Below the pieces are notes generated by a model that was not told the origin of the DNA, did no database searches, and was given only the letters and a program-made list of their open reading frames with translations. Both the position numbers and the translations under genes were made by a program. Shown here piece after piece: positions 1 through 6,870 of a stretch of DNA of 48,797 nt. The stretch lies in assembly GCA_964415245.1 (NCBI GenBank), contig CAYQAJ010000005.1, positions 1-48,797 of the forward strand, written 5' to 3'. Source of the DNA: CAYQAJ01 sp964415245. GTDB lineage: Bacteria; Planctomycetota; Planctomycetia; Pirellulales; Pirellulaceae. The number at the start of each line of letters is the position of its first letter. Position 1 is the first letter of the stretch.

Positions 1-1
1 C

Positions 2-283
2 AGCGCCATGCGGGCCTGGATCTATGTATTCGACCATCCGCACTTCCAAGTCACCAGGCCCGACGGCCGCTTCCGGTTGAACAATGTCCCACCTGGCGAC
101 TACACGGTCGAGGTCGTACATCCGGCCGGCAAGTTGCGGTGGCACCAAGAGATCAAAGTCGAGCCGAGCAAGTCGGTCAAGCTGCAGATCGAACTCTCGC
201 CTGAGAACGTCGTGAAATCCATTCGGTCCCGGAAATCCGAGAACACGCCCACCGAACCATCTCCCGCGAAGGAAACAAAATGA
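2..283 (+). CDS. C-terminal end of a carboxypeptidase-regulatory-like (plastocyanin-associated) protein, 5' partial
   Basis: The frame is already open at the window edge, so the gene starts upstream and only about 93 residues are visible. The segment WIYVFDHPHFQVTRPDGRFR followed by NNVPPGDYTVEVVHPAGK is the typical beta-sandwich of carboxypeptidase regulatory-like domains, here of the kind seen in secreted plastocyanin-like proteins of planctomycetes (HP..-VFDHP..-VT..G.F...-PPG.Y.V...H). The last 30 residues are a charged, Pro/Glu/Lys-rich tail. The stop overlaps the start of the next gene (ATGA), so the two are probably co-transcribed and translationally coupled. That suggests an exported redox pair with the molybdoprotein. 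The exact function cannot be told from the fragment; the internal ATG at 8 is probably not the start. Confidence 0.7.
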   Translation, partial: SAMRAWIYVFDHPHFQVTRPDGRFRLNNVPPGDYTVEVVHPAGKLRWHQEIKVEPSKSVKLQIELSPENVVKSIRSRKSENTPTEPSPAKETK

Positions 284-1461
284 GCCTGCACCCCACTCGA
301 CGAGAAGCACTGCTAACGGGTTCTGCACTTGCCGCGGCGTTGTTTGCCCAGATGTCACTGCCGGATTTTGTGTTTTCCGGGCAAGAGGAGGAAGAAGAGC
401 TCGTTCCTTTCTTGAATATGCCGCGGACGGGTCCCAACCGCCTGGACTGGGAGACGCTCGATTCGTGGATCACTCCGCAAGACCAGGTGTTCAGCGTGCA
501 GCACTATGGCATCCCGGAATTCGATGTCGCCCAATTCGCTCTCGCAATCACCGGCCTGGTCGATCACCCGCGGACCTTCACGATGGATCAGTTGAAAGCC
601 CTTCCGCGCGAGGATCAGCTCATGACGCTGGAGTGTTCCGGAAACGGCGCGTCGACGGGTTTCATGAACGCCGTCTACAACAGCCGCTGGACCGGCACGC
701 CGCTGGCACCGATCCTCAAAGAGTGCGGTGTCAAGGCGTCGGCCAAAGAAGTCGTCTTCTTCGGCGAGGACCACGGCAGCGAAACGCTCCGCAAGGGAAC
801 GCAGAGCGAAGTGTCGTTTGAAGGTCCGTTTGGCCGCAGCATGTCCATCGACGACGCGATGAGCCTGCCGCTGTTGTTGGCTTACGAGCGCAACGGCGAA
901 CCGCTGGAGAAACGCAACGGCGCACCGCTGCGGCTGATTGTCCCCGGCTGGTACGGCATCGCCAACGTCAAGTGGCTGCGGCGGATCGAACTTCGCGCGA
1001 CCCGGTTCATGGGCCGCTTCATGGCCCGCGACTACGTCACGTTGCGCGGCGAACGCCGCGGCGATGAGACAGTCTTCGTGGAGACCTCGGTCAGCCGGAT
1101 GAACCTGAAGTCGATCATCGCCCGCGTAACGCGGCGGATGGCGAAGTCGGGAGACGTGCCCGTGAAGGCGTACGGCGCTGCGTGGAGCGACGGCACGGAG
1201 ATCAAACGCGTGGAAGTGAAGGTCGACGATGGAAAGTGGCAGGCCGCCACCTTGGACCAGGAACCGCGAGCCAAGTATTGCTGGACGTTCTTCTCGATCG
1301 ATGTGGGCAATCTAAAGCCCGGCAAACACACGCTTGTCTCGCGGGCGGTCGACGCCAACGGCCGCGTCCAACCAGCCGCCGAGGACGACGAAATCGCCCT
1401 GAAAAAGACCTATTGGGAAGCCTACCAGCAATGGCCGCGCGAGATTGAACTGGAGGGTTGA
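280..1461 (+). CDS. Sulfite oxidase-type molybdopterin-dependent oxidoreductase, Tat-exported
   Basis: 393 residues. The N terminus has a twin-arginine-type signal (TRREALLTGSALAAALFAQ), so the protein is probably folded with its cofactor in the cytoplasm and exported. The core is the oxidoreductase molybdopterin-binding fold: LECSGNG around residue 119 supplies the conserved cysteine that ligates molybdenum in the sulfite oxidase/YedY family, and PLRLIVPGWYGIANVKWL is the conserved cofactor-binding stretch. The C-terminal ~110 residues (VPVKAYGAAWSDGTEIKRVE, then LKPGKHTLVSRAVDANGRVQ) are the Ig-like dimerisation domain of sulfite oxidases. No heme domain is visible. It overlaps the upstream gene by 4 bp (ATGA). 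The electron acceptor might be the plastocyanin-like neighbour. The natural substrate (sulfite or another oxyanion) is not deducible. Confidence 0.88.
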   Translation: MSLHPTRREALLTGSALAAALFAQMSLPDFVFSGQEEEEELVPFLNMPRTGPNRLDWETLDSWITPQDQVFSVQHYGIPEFDVAQFALAITGLVDHPRTFTMDQLKALPREDQLMTLECSGNGASTGFMNAVYNSRWTGTPLAPILKECGVKASAKEVVFFGEDHGSETLRKGTQSEVSFEGPFGRSMSIDDAMSLPLLLAYERNGEPLEKRNGAPLRLIVPGWYGIANVKWLRRIELRATRFMGRFMARDYVTLRGERRGDETVFVETSVSRMNLKSIIARVTRRMAKSGDVPVKAYGAAWSDGTEIKRVEVKVDDGKWQAATLDQEPRAKYCWTFFSIDVGNLKPGKHTLVSRAVDANGRVQPAAEDDEIALKKTYWEAYQQWPREIELEG

Positions 1462-1627
1462 ACGGACTCCATTCCAGTGGAGCGACCCACCGCACTTTGC
1501 CGTGATTCGCCGGACATGGTACATGCTGGATTCTCCATAATCGGGGAGAGTAAAGGTACGGACCTGAAACTTTCCCCCGGCAATCCAAACTGCCGACCCT
1601 TCTGGGAAGAGATTTCTGGGTCTAAAG

Positions 1628-1721
1628 GCTTATCCAAAAACCGTCGGGGACTGGCTCATTTTGAGCAGTCCGCGGAGCAAAATGTGCCTGTCCCCTTCTC
1701 TGAGACGGCTTTTGGATAAGC
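1628..1721 (+). repeat. 94 bp palindromic REP/MITE-like element, copy A
   Basis: The ends are 18 bp inverted repeats, GCTTATCCAAAAACCGTC at 1628-1645 and GACGGCTTTTGGATAAGC at 1704-1721 (17 of 18 pair). Inside is a second nested inverted repeat, GGGGACTGGCTCATTTTG and CAAAATGTGCCTGTCCCC (16 of 18 pair), around a short GC-rich apex with CCGCGG. The whole element can fold into one long hairpin. An inverted copy with 91 of 94 identical bases lies at 5789-5882. It encodes nothing recognisable. It could be a non-autonomous element mobilised in trans by a REP-associated (RAYT-type) or other transposase, or a bidirectional transcription terminator. Confidence 0.85.
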
Positions 1722-1725
1722 TCTA

Positions 1726-2063
1726 AATCGTCGTACCAGGGCGTGACCTTTCTCCGACGCGCGTCACTCCGAATGTGCTCAGGACGACAACACCTGTGGC
1801 AGATGTGGCAACATCGTTCAGGGTTTGGCCAGCTGCTCCAGGTGACCGAGGTGAAACCGACCGCTGCGAGTTTCGGGGATTTCTTCCTGTGATCGGTTGC
1901 ATCGACCAGCGCGCGCGGCTCATGGGCGGGCAATCGCGGGCGACGGTGCAACTCGTACGTGAATTCGGCGCGAAGAGAGGGAATCGACGCAGCCAGAGTG
2001 TTCCGTCCGCCTCTGGCGAATCAGAGTTCAGCCAGCGGGCGTAGGGCCAGACCACGACTGGCA
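1726..2063. other. Intergenic stretch without a recognisable gene
   Basis: Several frames are open here on both strands, but none has a plausible start with ribosome binding site or any family I recognise. A minus-strand frame across 1723-2169 is the longest; its composition is Arg/Ser/Pro-rich, as expected for chance frames in GC-rich DNA. The region separates the molybdoprotein gene from the phosphate transporter gene and probably holds the promoter of the latter. Confidence 0.5.
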
Positions 2064-2087
2064 ACGGGCTGTGTCGCATCAGCCCGT
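2064..2087 (+). other. Hairpin upstream of the Na/Pi cotransporter gene
   Basis: ACGGGCTG at 2064-2071 and CAGCCCGT at 2080-2087 form a perfect 8 bp stem with an 8 base loop. The following bases to 2100 (CCCCGACGGTTTC) resemble one arm of the 94 bp palindromic element, so this may be a decayed third copy. It could act as a terminator for leftward transcription or as a leader structure; no run of T follows. Confidence 0.4.
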
Positions 2088-2235
2088 CCCCGACGGTTTC
2101 TTTCCTCGCCAGAGGCATCGGCCCCAACCGCCGTGTCGGAGTGTTGGCCCGAACTTGGTTACCGCGCAATCGGGCAGTCGAAAACGGTTACGGTTCCCGA
2201 ATGTCAATACAGTGAGCTGGCGCGCCCCACGGCCG

Positions 2236-4479
2236 ATGGTTTTCGACAGAACCTGGGGTATGCTGGGGCTCTGCGATTTCCGAGTGACAACAAACGCGGA
2301 TACCGTTCCCAGCATAAGGCGTCGTCCCATCAACCTTTTCAGCCCGCCATCTCAGGACGGTCGTCGCAGGCGGCGTTGGCTGCTGTTGTGTTTCGTTGCG
2401 CTGCTGGTGGCGCTTCCCGCCGTTGCCACTTCCCGGTCCGAAAGCGAGCAGACGGCACCCTCCACCTCGATCTCCCACGGCGGCGAGCCGGACGGATCTG
2501 CATCGCCTGAGCAATCGGAGAACATGGAAGCGAGAGGCCGGATCGTTTCCAAGCTCATCCCCGACTTGCGAATGCTCCGTGGAACGCCGACCGCTACGCT
2601 GGACCTGGTAGCTCTCGCGGGCGAGGCCCTGCCGTCGGAGGTGGGCGATTTCATCTCAGCCGAAGTGATCTTCAACAAGAAGAGCAAGGTGGTTGACGCG
2701 AAAGTCGTCGACAACCGCCTGCTGGTGCTGAACCCGGGGCAGGTCGGCACGAGTGAACTGATTGTGGAAGTGAAGGGCTCCGGCGGCACACCGATTCACA
2801 CGAAGTTCAAAGTCGAAGTTTGGGAACCGAACTATTGGCAGCTCGCGCTGACGGTTATCGGCGGCTTGGGCATTTTTCTGCTCGGCATGAAGAGCATGTC
2901 CGACGGATTACAGGCGGTGGCGGGAAACGGATTGCGCCGCATGATCGCCCTGGTCACGAACAATCGATTTATGGCGACGGGAGTCGGCACGCTCATCACC
3001 ATGGTGCTGCAGTCCAGCTCGATCACGACAGTCATGGTCGTCGGTTTCGTGAACAGCGGCTTTATGACGTTGACGCAGGCAATCGGCGTGATTTTCGGTG
3101 CCAACATCGGCACAACCATTACCGGTTGGATTCTGGTACTCAACATCGGCAAGTACGGACTGCCGATCGCCGGCGCTGCGGCGTTCGGATATCTATTCTT
3201 GAAGCGCGACCGCTGGCGCTACGTATCGATGGCCATTATGGGGCTGGGGATGGTCTTCCTCGGTCTCGAGTTGATGAAAGACGGATTTGCGATCATCAAC
3301 GACTTGCCGGCCTTCGAGGAATGGTTTGCGCGGTTCACCGCCGACAGTTACTTCGGCGTGCTGAAATGCGCCGCCGTCGGTTGTGTTTTGACCTTTATCG
3401 TGCAATCGTCATCGGCGACGTTGGGCATCACGATCGGGCTGGCGCAGATTGGCGTGATCCCGTTCGAAACGGCTGCGGCGTTAGTGCTGGGCGAGAACAT
3501 CGGCACCACGATCACAGCCTGGCTCGCATCGTTCGGGACGACCGCCACCGCCCGGCGGGCCGCTTATGCGCACGTTGTGTTTAACGTATTGGGAGTGGCT
3601 TGGATCACGGCAGTCTTTCCCTGGTACATCATGCTGATTAAGACGTTCGTTGCCGGGAGCCCAACTGCCGATGTGTCGGGGGAAGTGACGGCGGCAATCG
3701 CGGCTACCCATACGGGGTTCAACGTGGCGAACACGATCCTGTTTCTCCCGCTGCTGGGGCTGATGGCGAAAGCGTTGACCAAATTGATTCCTGAACGCGC
3801 GGCCAAGGAAGAACCGCGATTGACCAACCTGGACGTCCGGATGCTCGAGTCGCCCGTGCTGGCGCTCGAGCAATCCCGTGTCGAGGTGCTTCGCATGGCC
3901 GAGTGCTGTCGGGAAATGATGGACTGGTTGAAGGAGTCGATTGGCAGCGATGCCCCCGATGCGAGTTTGGTGCAAAAGGCGGCGCACGCGGAACAAACGA
4001 TCGACACGATGCAAGACGAGGTTGTTACGTTCATGACAAGGCTGCTGGCGTCGAATCTCCCCGAGGAGTTGATTGACGAAGCCCGTAGGCAATTGCGGAT
4101 GGCCGACGAGTACGAATCGGTAAGCGACTATCTGGGACGCATCATCAAGTACCAGATCAAATTGTACGAGGCGGGGCTGGCGTATGAAGAACCGGAACGG
4201 CAACACTTGCTGCGGCTGCACGGAATGGTCGAAGAGTATTTTCAATCCATCACCCGGTCTTACCGTCGCTGGCAGCCGGAGTTGATCGACACGGCGAATG
4301 AACGTGGCCGAAACATCGCCGACGAAGTGAGAAAGTTGCGGGCTGAGATCATGGAGCGCATGGCTCAGAACGGCATTCCACCCCGGGTTAGCGTTACCTA
4401 CAACCGGCAGATCAGCGCGTACCGCCGCGTACGCGACCACATCGTCAACATCGCGGAGGCGATTGCGGGAGAGAAATAG
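2236..4479 (+). CDS. Na+/phosphate cotransporter (NptA/PNaS type) with PhoU-like C-terminal domain
   Basis: 747 residues from the ATG at 2236; the frame extends upstream to 2071 but that part overlaps hairpin sequence and is not protein-like. Residues ~35-50 are a basic-hydrophobic export segment (GRRRRRWLLLCFVALLVALP). A ~100 residue extracytoplasmic beta domain (to ~195) precedes the transporter core starting at NYWQLALTVIGGLGIFLLG. The two inverted QSSS motifs that define the family are present (LQSSSITT near 258 and VQSSSATLG near 390), each followed by a GANIGTT or GENIGTT motif. From ~540 to the end lie helices of the PhoU type. The protein should sit in the inner membrane and import phosphate with sodium. 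The N-terminal beta domain ahead of the transporter is an addition to the usual layout. It is likely a monocistronic gene, with a hairpin just after the stop. Confidence 0.92.
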   Translation: MVFDRTWGMLGLCDFRVTTNADTVPSIRRRPINLFSPPSQDGRRRRRWLLLCFVALLVALPAVATSRSESEQTAPSTSISHGGEPDGSASPEQSENMEARGRIVSKLIPDLRMLRGTPTATLDLVALAGEALPSEVGDFISAEVIFNKKSKVVDAKVVDNRLLVLNPGQVGTSELIVEVKGSGGTPIHTKFKVEVWEPNYWQLALTVIGGLGIFLLGMKSMSDGLQAVAGNGLRRMIALVTNNRFMATGVGTLITMVLQSSSITTVMVVGFVNSGFMTLTQAIGVIFGANIGTTITGWILVLNIGKYGLPIAGAAAFGYLFLKRDRWRYVSMAIMGLGMVFLGLELMKDGFAIINDLPAFEEWFARFTADSYFGVLKCAAVGCVLTFIVQSSSATLGITIGLAQIGVIPFETAAALVLGENIGTTITAWLASFGTTATARRAAYAHVVFNVLGVAWITAVFPWYIMLIKTFVAGSPTADVSGEVTAAIAATHTGFNVANTILFLPLLGLMAKALTKLIPERAAKEEPRLTNLDVRMLESPVLALEQSRVEVLRMAECCREMMDWLKESIGSDAPDASLVQKAAHAEQTIDTMQDEVVTFMTRLLASNLPEELIDEARRQLRMADEYESVSDYLGRIIKYQIKLYEAGLAYEEPERQHLLRLHGMVEEYFQSITRSYRRWQPELIDTANERGRNIADEVRKLRAEIMERMAQNGIPPRVSVTYNRQISAYRRVRDHIVNIAEAIAGEK

Positions 4480-4499
4480 CCGTCTTGCTTCGTCGTGGT

Positions 4500-4874
4500 T
4501 CACCCCCAAGGAGACAGTCGGGAAGTCGGCCGACGGTCTCCTCCGGAGAGGATGTCATTCTGGAGGAAGGAGGAGGACCACGAGCGGAAAGAAGCGGAAG
4601 CACGGGACGGATCCCGAGAAGCTGCGGATCGTGCTGGCGGGCAAGAGCGGCGATCGCCAAGATCATCCGCTGCCTTGGTCTTGGCGTCGCGGACGTACCA
4701 GTACTGCATCGGCGGCTCGTCGTCGGCTCGTCCTGCCAGCTCGATTCCGGTGCGCTCGCCGTGGCCAGCGTCTTGGGCCAGGCCGTTCTGCATCGCGGAC
4801 GCGCCGACCATCACCGCAGCAGTTGCCAGGAGCCAGACGAAATCCAAATACCGAACAAGTTGCGCTTTACGCAT
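4500..4874 (-). CDS. Small putative secreted protein, 3' end probably replaced by IS debris
   Basis: I do not recognise the family. The start at 4874 is supported by a strong ribosome binding site, GCGGAGGAAGC, ending about 4 bases upstream. Residues 1-35 look like a signal peptide: MRKAQLVRYLDFVWLLATAA, then VMVGASAMQNGLAQDAG with a plausible cleavage after LAQ or AQDA. The mature part contains GIELAGRADDEPPMQYWYVR and DAKTKAADDLGD. After about residue 75 the frame turns into Ser/Arg/Pro-rich sequence opposite the IS3 remnant, so the native C terminus is probably lost. No operon partner is visible. It may be a broken gene rather than a functional one. Confidence 0.45.
   Translation of the reverse strand: MRKAQLVRYLDFVWLLATAAVMVGASAMQNGLAQDAGHGERTGIELAGRADDEPPMQYWYVRDAKTKAADDLGDRRSCPPARSAASRDPSRASASFRSWSSSFLQNDILSGGDRRPTSRLSPWG
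4509..4542 (+). terminator. Hairpin after the Na/Pi cotransporter gene, probable terminator
   Basis: AGGAGACAGTCGG (4509-4521) and CCGACGGTCTCCT (4530-4542) pair over 13 bases with one mismatch around an 8 base loop, starting 30 bases after the transporter stop. There is no T run, so it may work as a stability or pause hairpin rather than a classic intrinsic terminator. Confidence 0.5.
4577..4654 (+). pseudogene. IS3-family OrfA transposase N-terminal remnant
   Basis: A 26-codon stretch reads TTSGKKRKHGTDPEKLRIVL and continues AGKSGD. This resembles the start of IS3-type OrfA helix-turn-helix proteins (KRRR..PEEKLRIVLEGL-G). The similarity stops abruptly, and no OrfB, DDE motif or terminal inverted repeat is visible nearby. 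It is a dead fragment, but it shows that insertion sequences have visited this stretch. It lies on the opposite strand inside the 3' part of the small secreted ORF and probably truncated it. Confidence 0.5.
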
Positions 4875-5454
4875 CGCAGCTTCCTCCGCAAACGTGCTTG
4901 TTGTGTCGCCAAACGATTCGAGCGCGATATGTTGCGTTCTCTGCGATCCCCTCGTGTTTTCCACTTATCCACGAGCGCACGGATGAACGTCCCGCGAAAT
5001 CCCTCAAGACCAAAAGAATGGCGGCGCCTCTACGACAAACGGTCAGCAGATCGCTCAACGCAGAGTTGGACCGAGCGGCCGGAACGCTTGGTGGCGTCTG
5101 TTGGCAAGGCAATCTAGCTAGCGCCGACGCCAAAGAAGGGAGCTGCCATCAGGACAACCCGTCGCGCCGGCCGCAAACTCCTGACAGCGGAACTCGGAGG
5201 GGTGGCATGAACAGCCGGTGTGTGCGCTTTTCCGCGCTGGCTCCCGCGAGATCACGACGGCGTCATCGCACTTCTCACGGTCGAGCAATACAATGAGCCG
5301 CCGACGGGAAAAGCCAAGTAGGTGTTTTGCGGTCACTTGTCGTCGTAACCATGGAGGTCTGTGTCTGCACCGCTTGCATCACTCGTTTCCCAGCCATGGC
5401 GTGGATGAGGTACCGCCAACCTGCACGAATGAATCGTTTTCCCTCGTTGAAGAC
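4875..5454. other. Gene-free stretch of about 580 bp
   Basis: Open frames on both strands here are short, Arg-rich and lack ribosome binding sites or recognisable domains. I see no RNA gene. It is flanked by remnants on both sides and is best read as decayed intergenic DNA. Confidence 0.5.
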
Positions 5455-5753
5455 ACCTCCCCGTGCATTACTCGAACCTACGACCCGGCGGTTAATCCGC
5501 CTGGGGGGACGGTCTCGCTCGACAGAATTTGCGATCGAGCCAACGGCGCCCAGCCGCCGCTTCCAGCGACTTTTCACGTCAAATTGCCGCTACGCGCGTC
5601 GCATGCGCATCGTGATGCACCAGTGCCCAAGGACCGGGGTGTCGCGAGGTGCAGTCCTGCGCGGCTTGGGCACTGGCGAATTATGCTCCGCGAGCCGGCG
5701 CGGCGAACTCCTTCAAGCGTCCGACGTCCCTCTTGCCAACGCCTGGCGGGCAA
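5455..5753 (+). repeat. ~300 bp dispersed repeat, copy 1 (direct orientation)
   Basis: This stretch reappears in inverted orientation at 19573-19871. Shared landmarks in both copies: CCTCCCCGTGCA at the start, ATCGAGCCAACGGCGCCCAG, CTTCCAGCGACTTTTC, GGGTGTCGCGAGGTGCAGTC, and TATGCTCCGCGAGCCGGCGC near the end. In both copies the frame reading RSRSTE.AIEPTAPSRRFQR, later MHQ.PRTGVSRGAVL and CSASRRGEL.QASDV, is preserved. The final part resembles the start of the C-terminal segment of a short-chain dehydrogenase, and copy 1 loses that similarity after 5753. The high identity points to a recent duplication or a mobile repeat. It has no transposase of its own. Confidence 0.75.
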
Positions 5754-5788
5754 GCCGTTGCCGCGGTTGGTTAACCCCGAGACTATGA

Positions 5789-5882
5789 GCTTATCCAAGA
5801 ACCGTCTCAGAGAAGGGGACAGGCACATTTTGCTCCGCGGACTGCGCAAAATGAGCCAGTCCCCGACGGTTTTTGGATAAGC
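5789..5882 (-). repeat. 94 bp palindromic REP/MITE-like element, copy B (inverted relative to copy A)
   Basis: Same length as copy A at 1628-1721, and its reverse complement matches copy A at 91 of 94 positions. The nested inverted repeats are intact. It ends one base before the stop codon of the SWIM/Hsp70 remnant on the minus strand. It begins 36 bases after the end of the ~300 bp repeat, so two kinds of repeat lie side by side. The two palindromes flank the phosphate transporter gene in opposite orientation. Confidence 0.85.
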
Positions 5883-5883
5883 T

Positions 5884-6273
5884 CTATTTCAACTTCACGA
5901 CGGGAGAATCCTTGTGGGTCAGCTTGGCAGTGTGCAGGTCGCGTGCCGTGATAAGCAGCCGCTCGTTGCCGTCGATGTTGAATTCGATCTCAAACCGCGC
6001 CTGGCCGCGATCGGCAGGCGATTCGGCCAGCAGCATCAAGAGCCCTAGCACGTTCTTGCACGGGAACTTGCGGCTGAGGCAGTTACCGTGATAGCCGAGG
6101 TTTGACAGATCGAACTTGACCCGAAAAACCGTGCTCCCTTGACACTTTCCCCACAGTGCCGCGTCAGTCTGCCCCAACTCCGGCCAATTCTTGAGCGCCA
6201 TCTGCTTGTTGCCGGCGCTGGCCGAAGCGGAGCCGGGCGCCAATTCGTGGACCTGCTCGATCGTGATGAGCAT
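5884..6273 (-). pseudogene. Chimeric remnant: SWIM zinc-finger N terminus joined to an Hsp70 C-terminal substrate-binding segment
   Basis: 129 residues from the ATG at 6273 (an ATG at 6300 is also possible). The first two thirds match the start of planctomycete SWIM proteins: MLITIEQVHELAPGSASASA, then WPELGQTDAALWGKCQGS and LSRKFPCKNVLGLLMLLAES. The SWIM ligands are damaged: the expected C-x-C is G-N-C, and the final CKH is CKN. After LAESPADRG the similarity switches to the beta-domain of DnaK/Hsp70-type proteins (FEIEFNIDGNERLLITARDL, then a VVKLK ending). No complete protein family joins these two parts, so this looks like an in-frame deletion fusing two formerly separate genes. It is unlikely to bind zinc or act as a chaperone. 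Confidence 0.65.
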
Positions 6274-6407
6274 GGCCGACACCCCGCAGTGGCACATCAA
6301 TCAGGGACGCAGTTTTGCACACCGCGCGGCAAGCGGCGACGGAGGAACCAACGTCCTCTCCCGGGAGCGGGCGCGGCGCTCGGCGGGGCGCCAAGGGCGC
6401 TGGGTAA

Positions 6408-6710
6408 TCGCTCCGGCGAGCGGGCCTGCTCACGCTGCATCGCGGCAGTGAGTCGTTCGCCGATCTGGGTGGCCTGGAAAACCCGAAATCGTATTGCCTG
6501 CGGGCCATGCGGAGCCAGGAGAATCGCGATTCATTGCGGCATCCGCGGGGCGTGAAGCTGCTCTCGCCGGCGGGCTGCGGTAAGTCGCAGTTCGCGAAGG
6601 CCCTGGGCAACGAGACAGTCCGGCGGAAACTCGTGCTCGAAGTGGGTTCGCTGACGGGCTCGCTCGTCGGTTGTGCGAATCTTCCCCTGGCGACTAGAAT
6701 TGATTTCTAG
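6408..6710 (+). pseudogene. AAA-family ATPase remnant (Walker A region only)
   Basis: The open frame after the stop at 6405 has no proper start codon. It reads SESFADLGGLENPKSYCLRA, then HPRGVKLLSPAGCGKSQFAK and ALGNETVRRKLVLEVGSLTG, ending SLVG before running into unrelated sequence and a stop. The order is that of AAA ATPases: an xDLGGLEN linker, a PRGVxLLGxPGCGKS P-loop, then a LxLDVGSLxGSLVG strand. The first glycine of the P-loop is Ser here, and Walker B, the sensor motifs and the arginine finger are missing. It is a non-functional stub truncated on both sides. It lies close to the SWIM/Hsp70 remnant. Confidence 0.65.
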
Positions 6711-6870
6711 AAGCTAATTTGGGGTTTTTTGCCGGCGGCGTGATCCCTTGCGCGTGGAGAGTCCGAGGGGCTGGGAGTTTCATTCTGCAGTCCAAAAGGC
6801 GAGCCGAACCACGCGTGGGCTTCGTCTCGACGCAAACCCGCTGGTGAATACGACGGGATGGGAACTCGAT

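Noticed and set aside
1723..2169. A 148-codon minus-strand frame upstream of the Na/Pi cotransporter gene
   Set aside because: No start context and no family resemblance; it runs through the hairpin and the palindrome-like arm.
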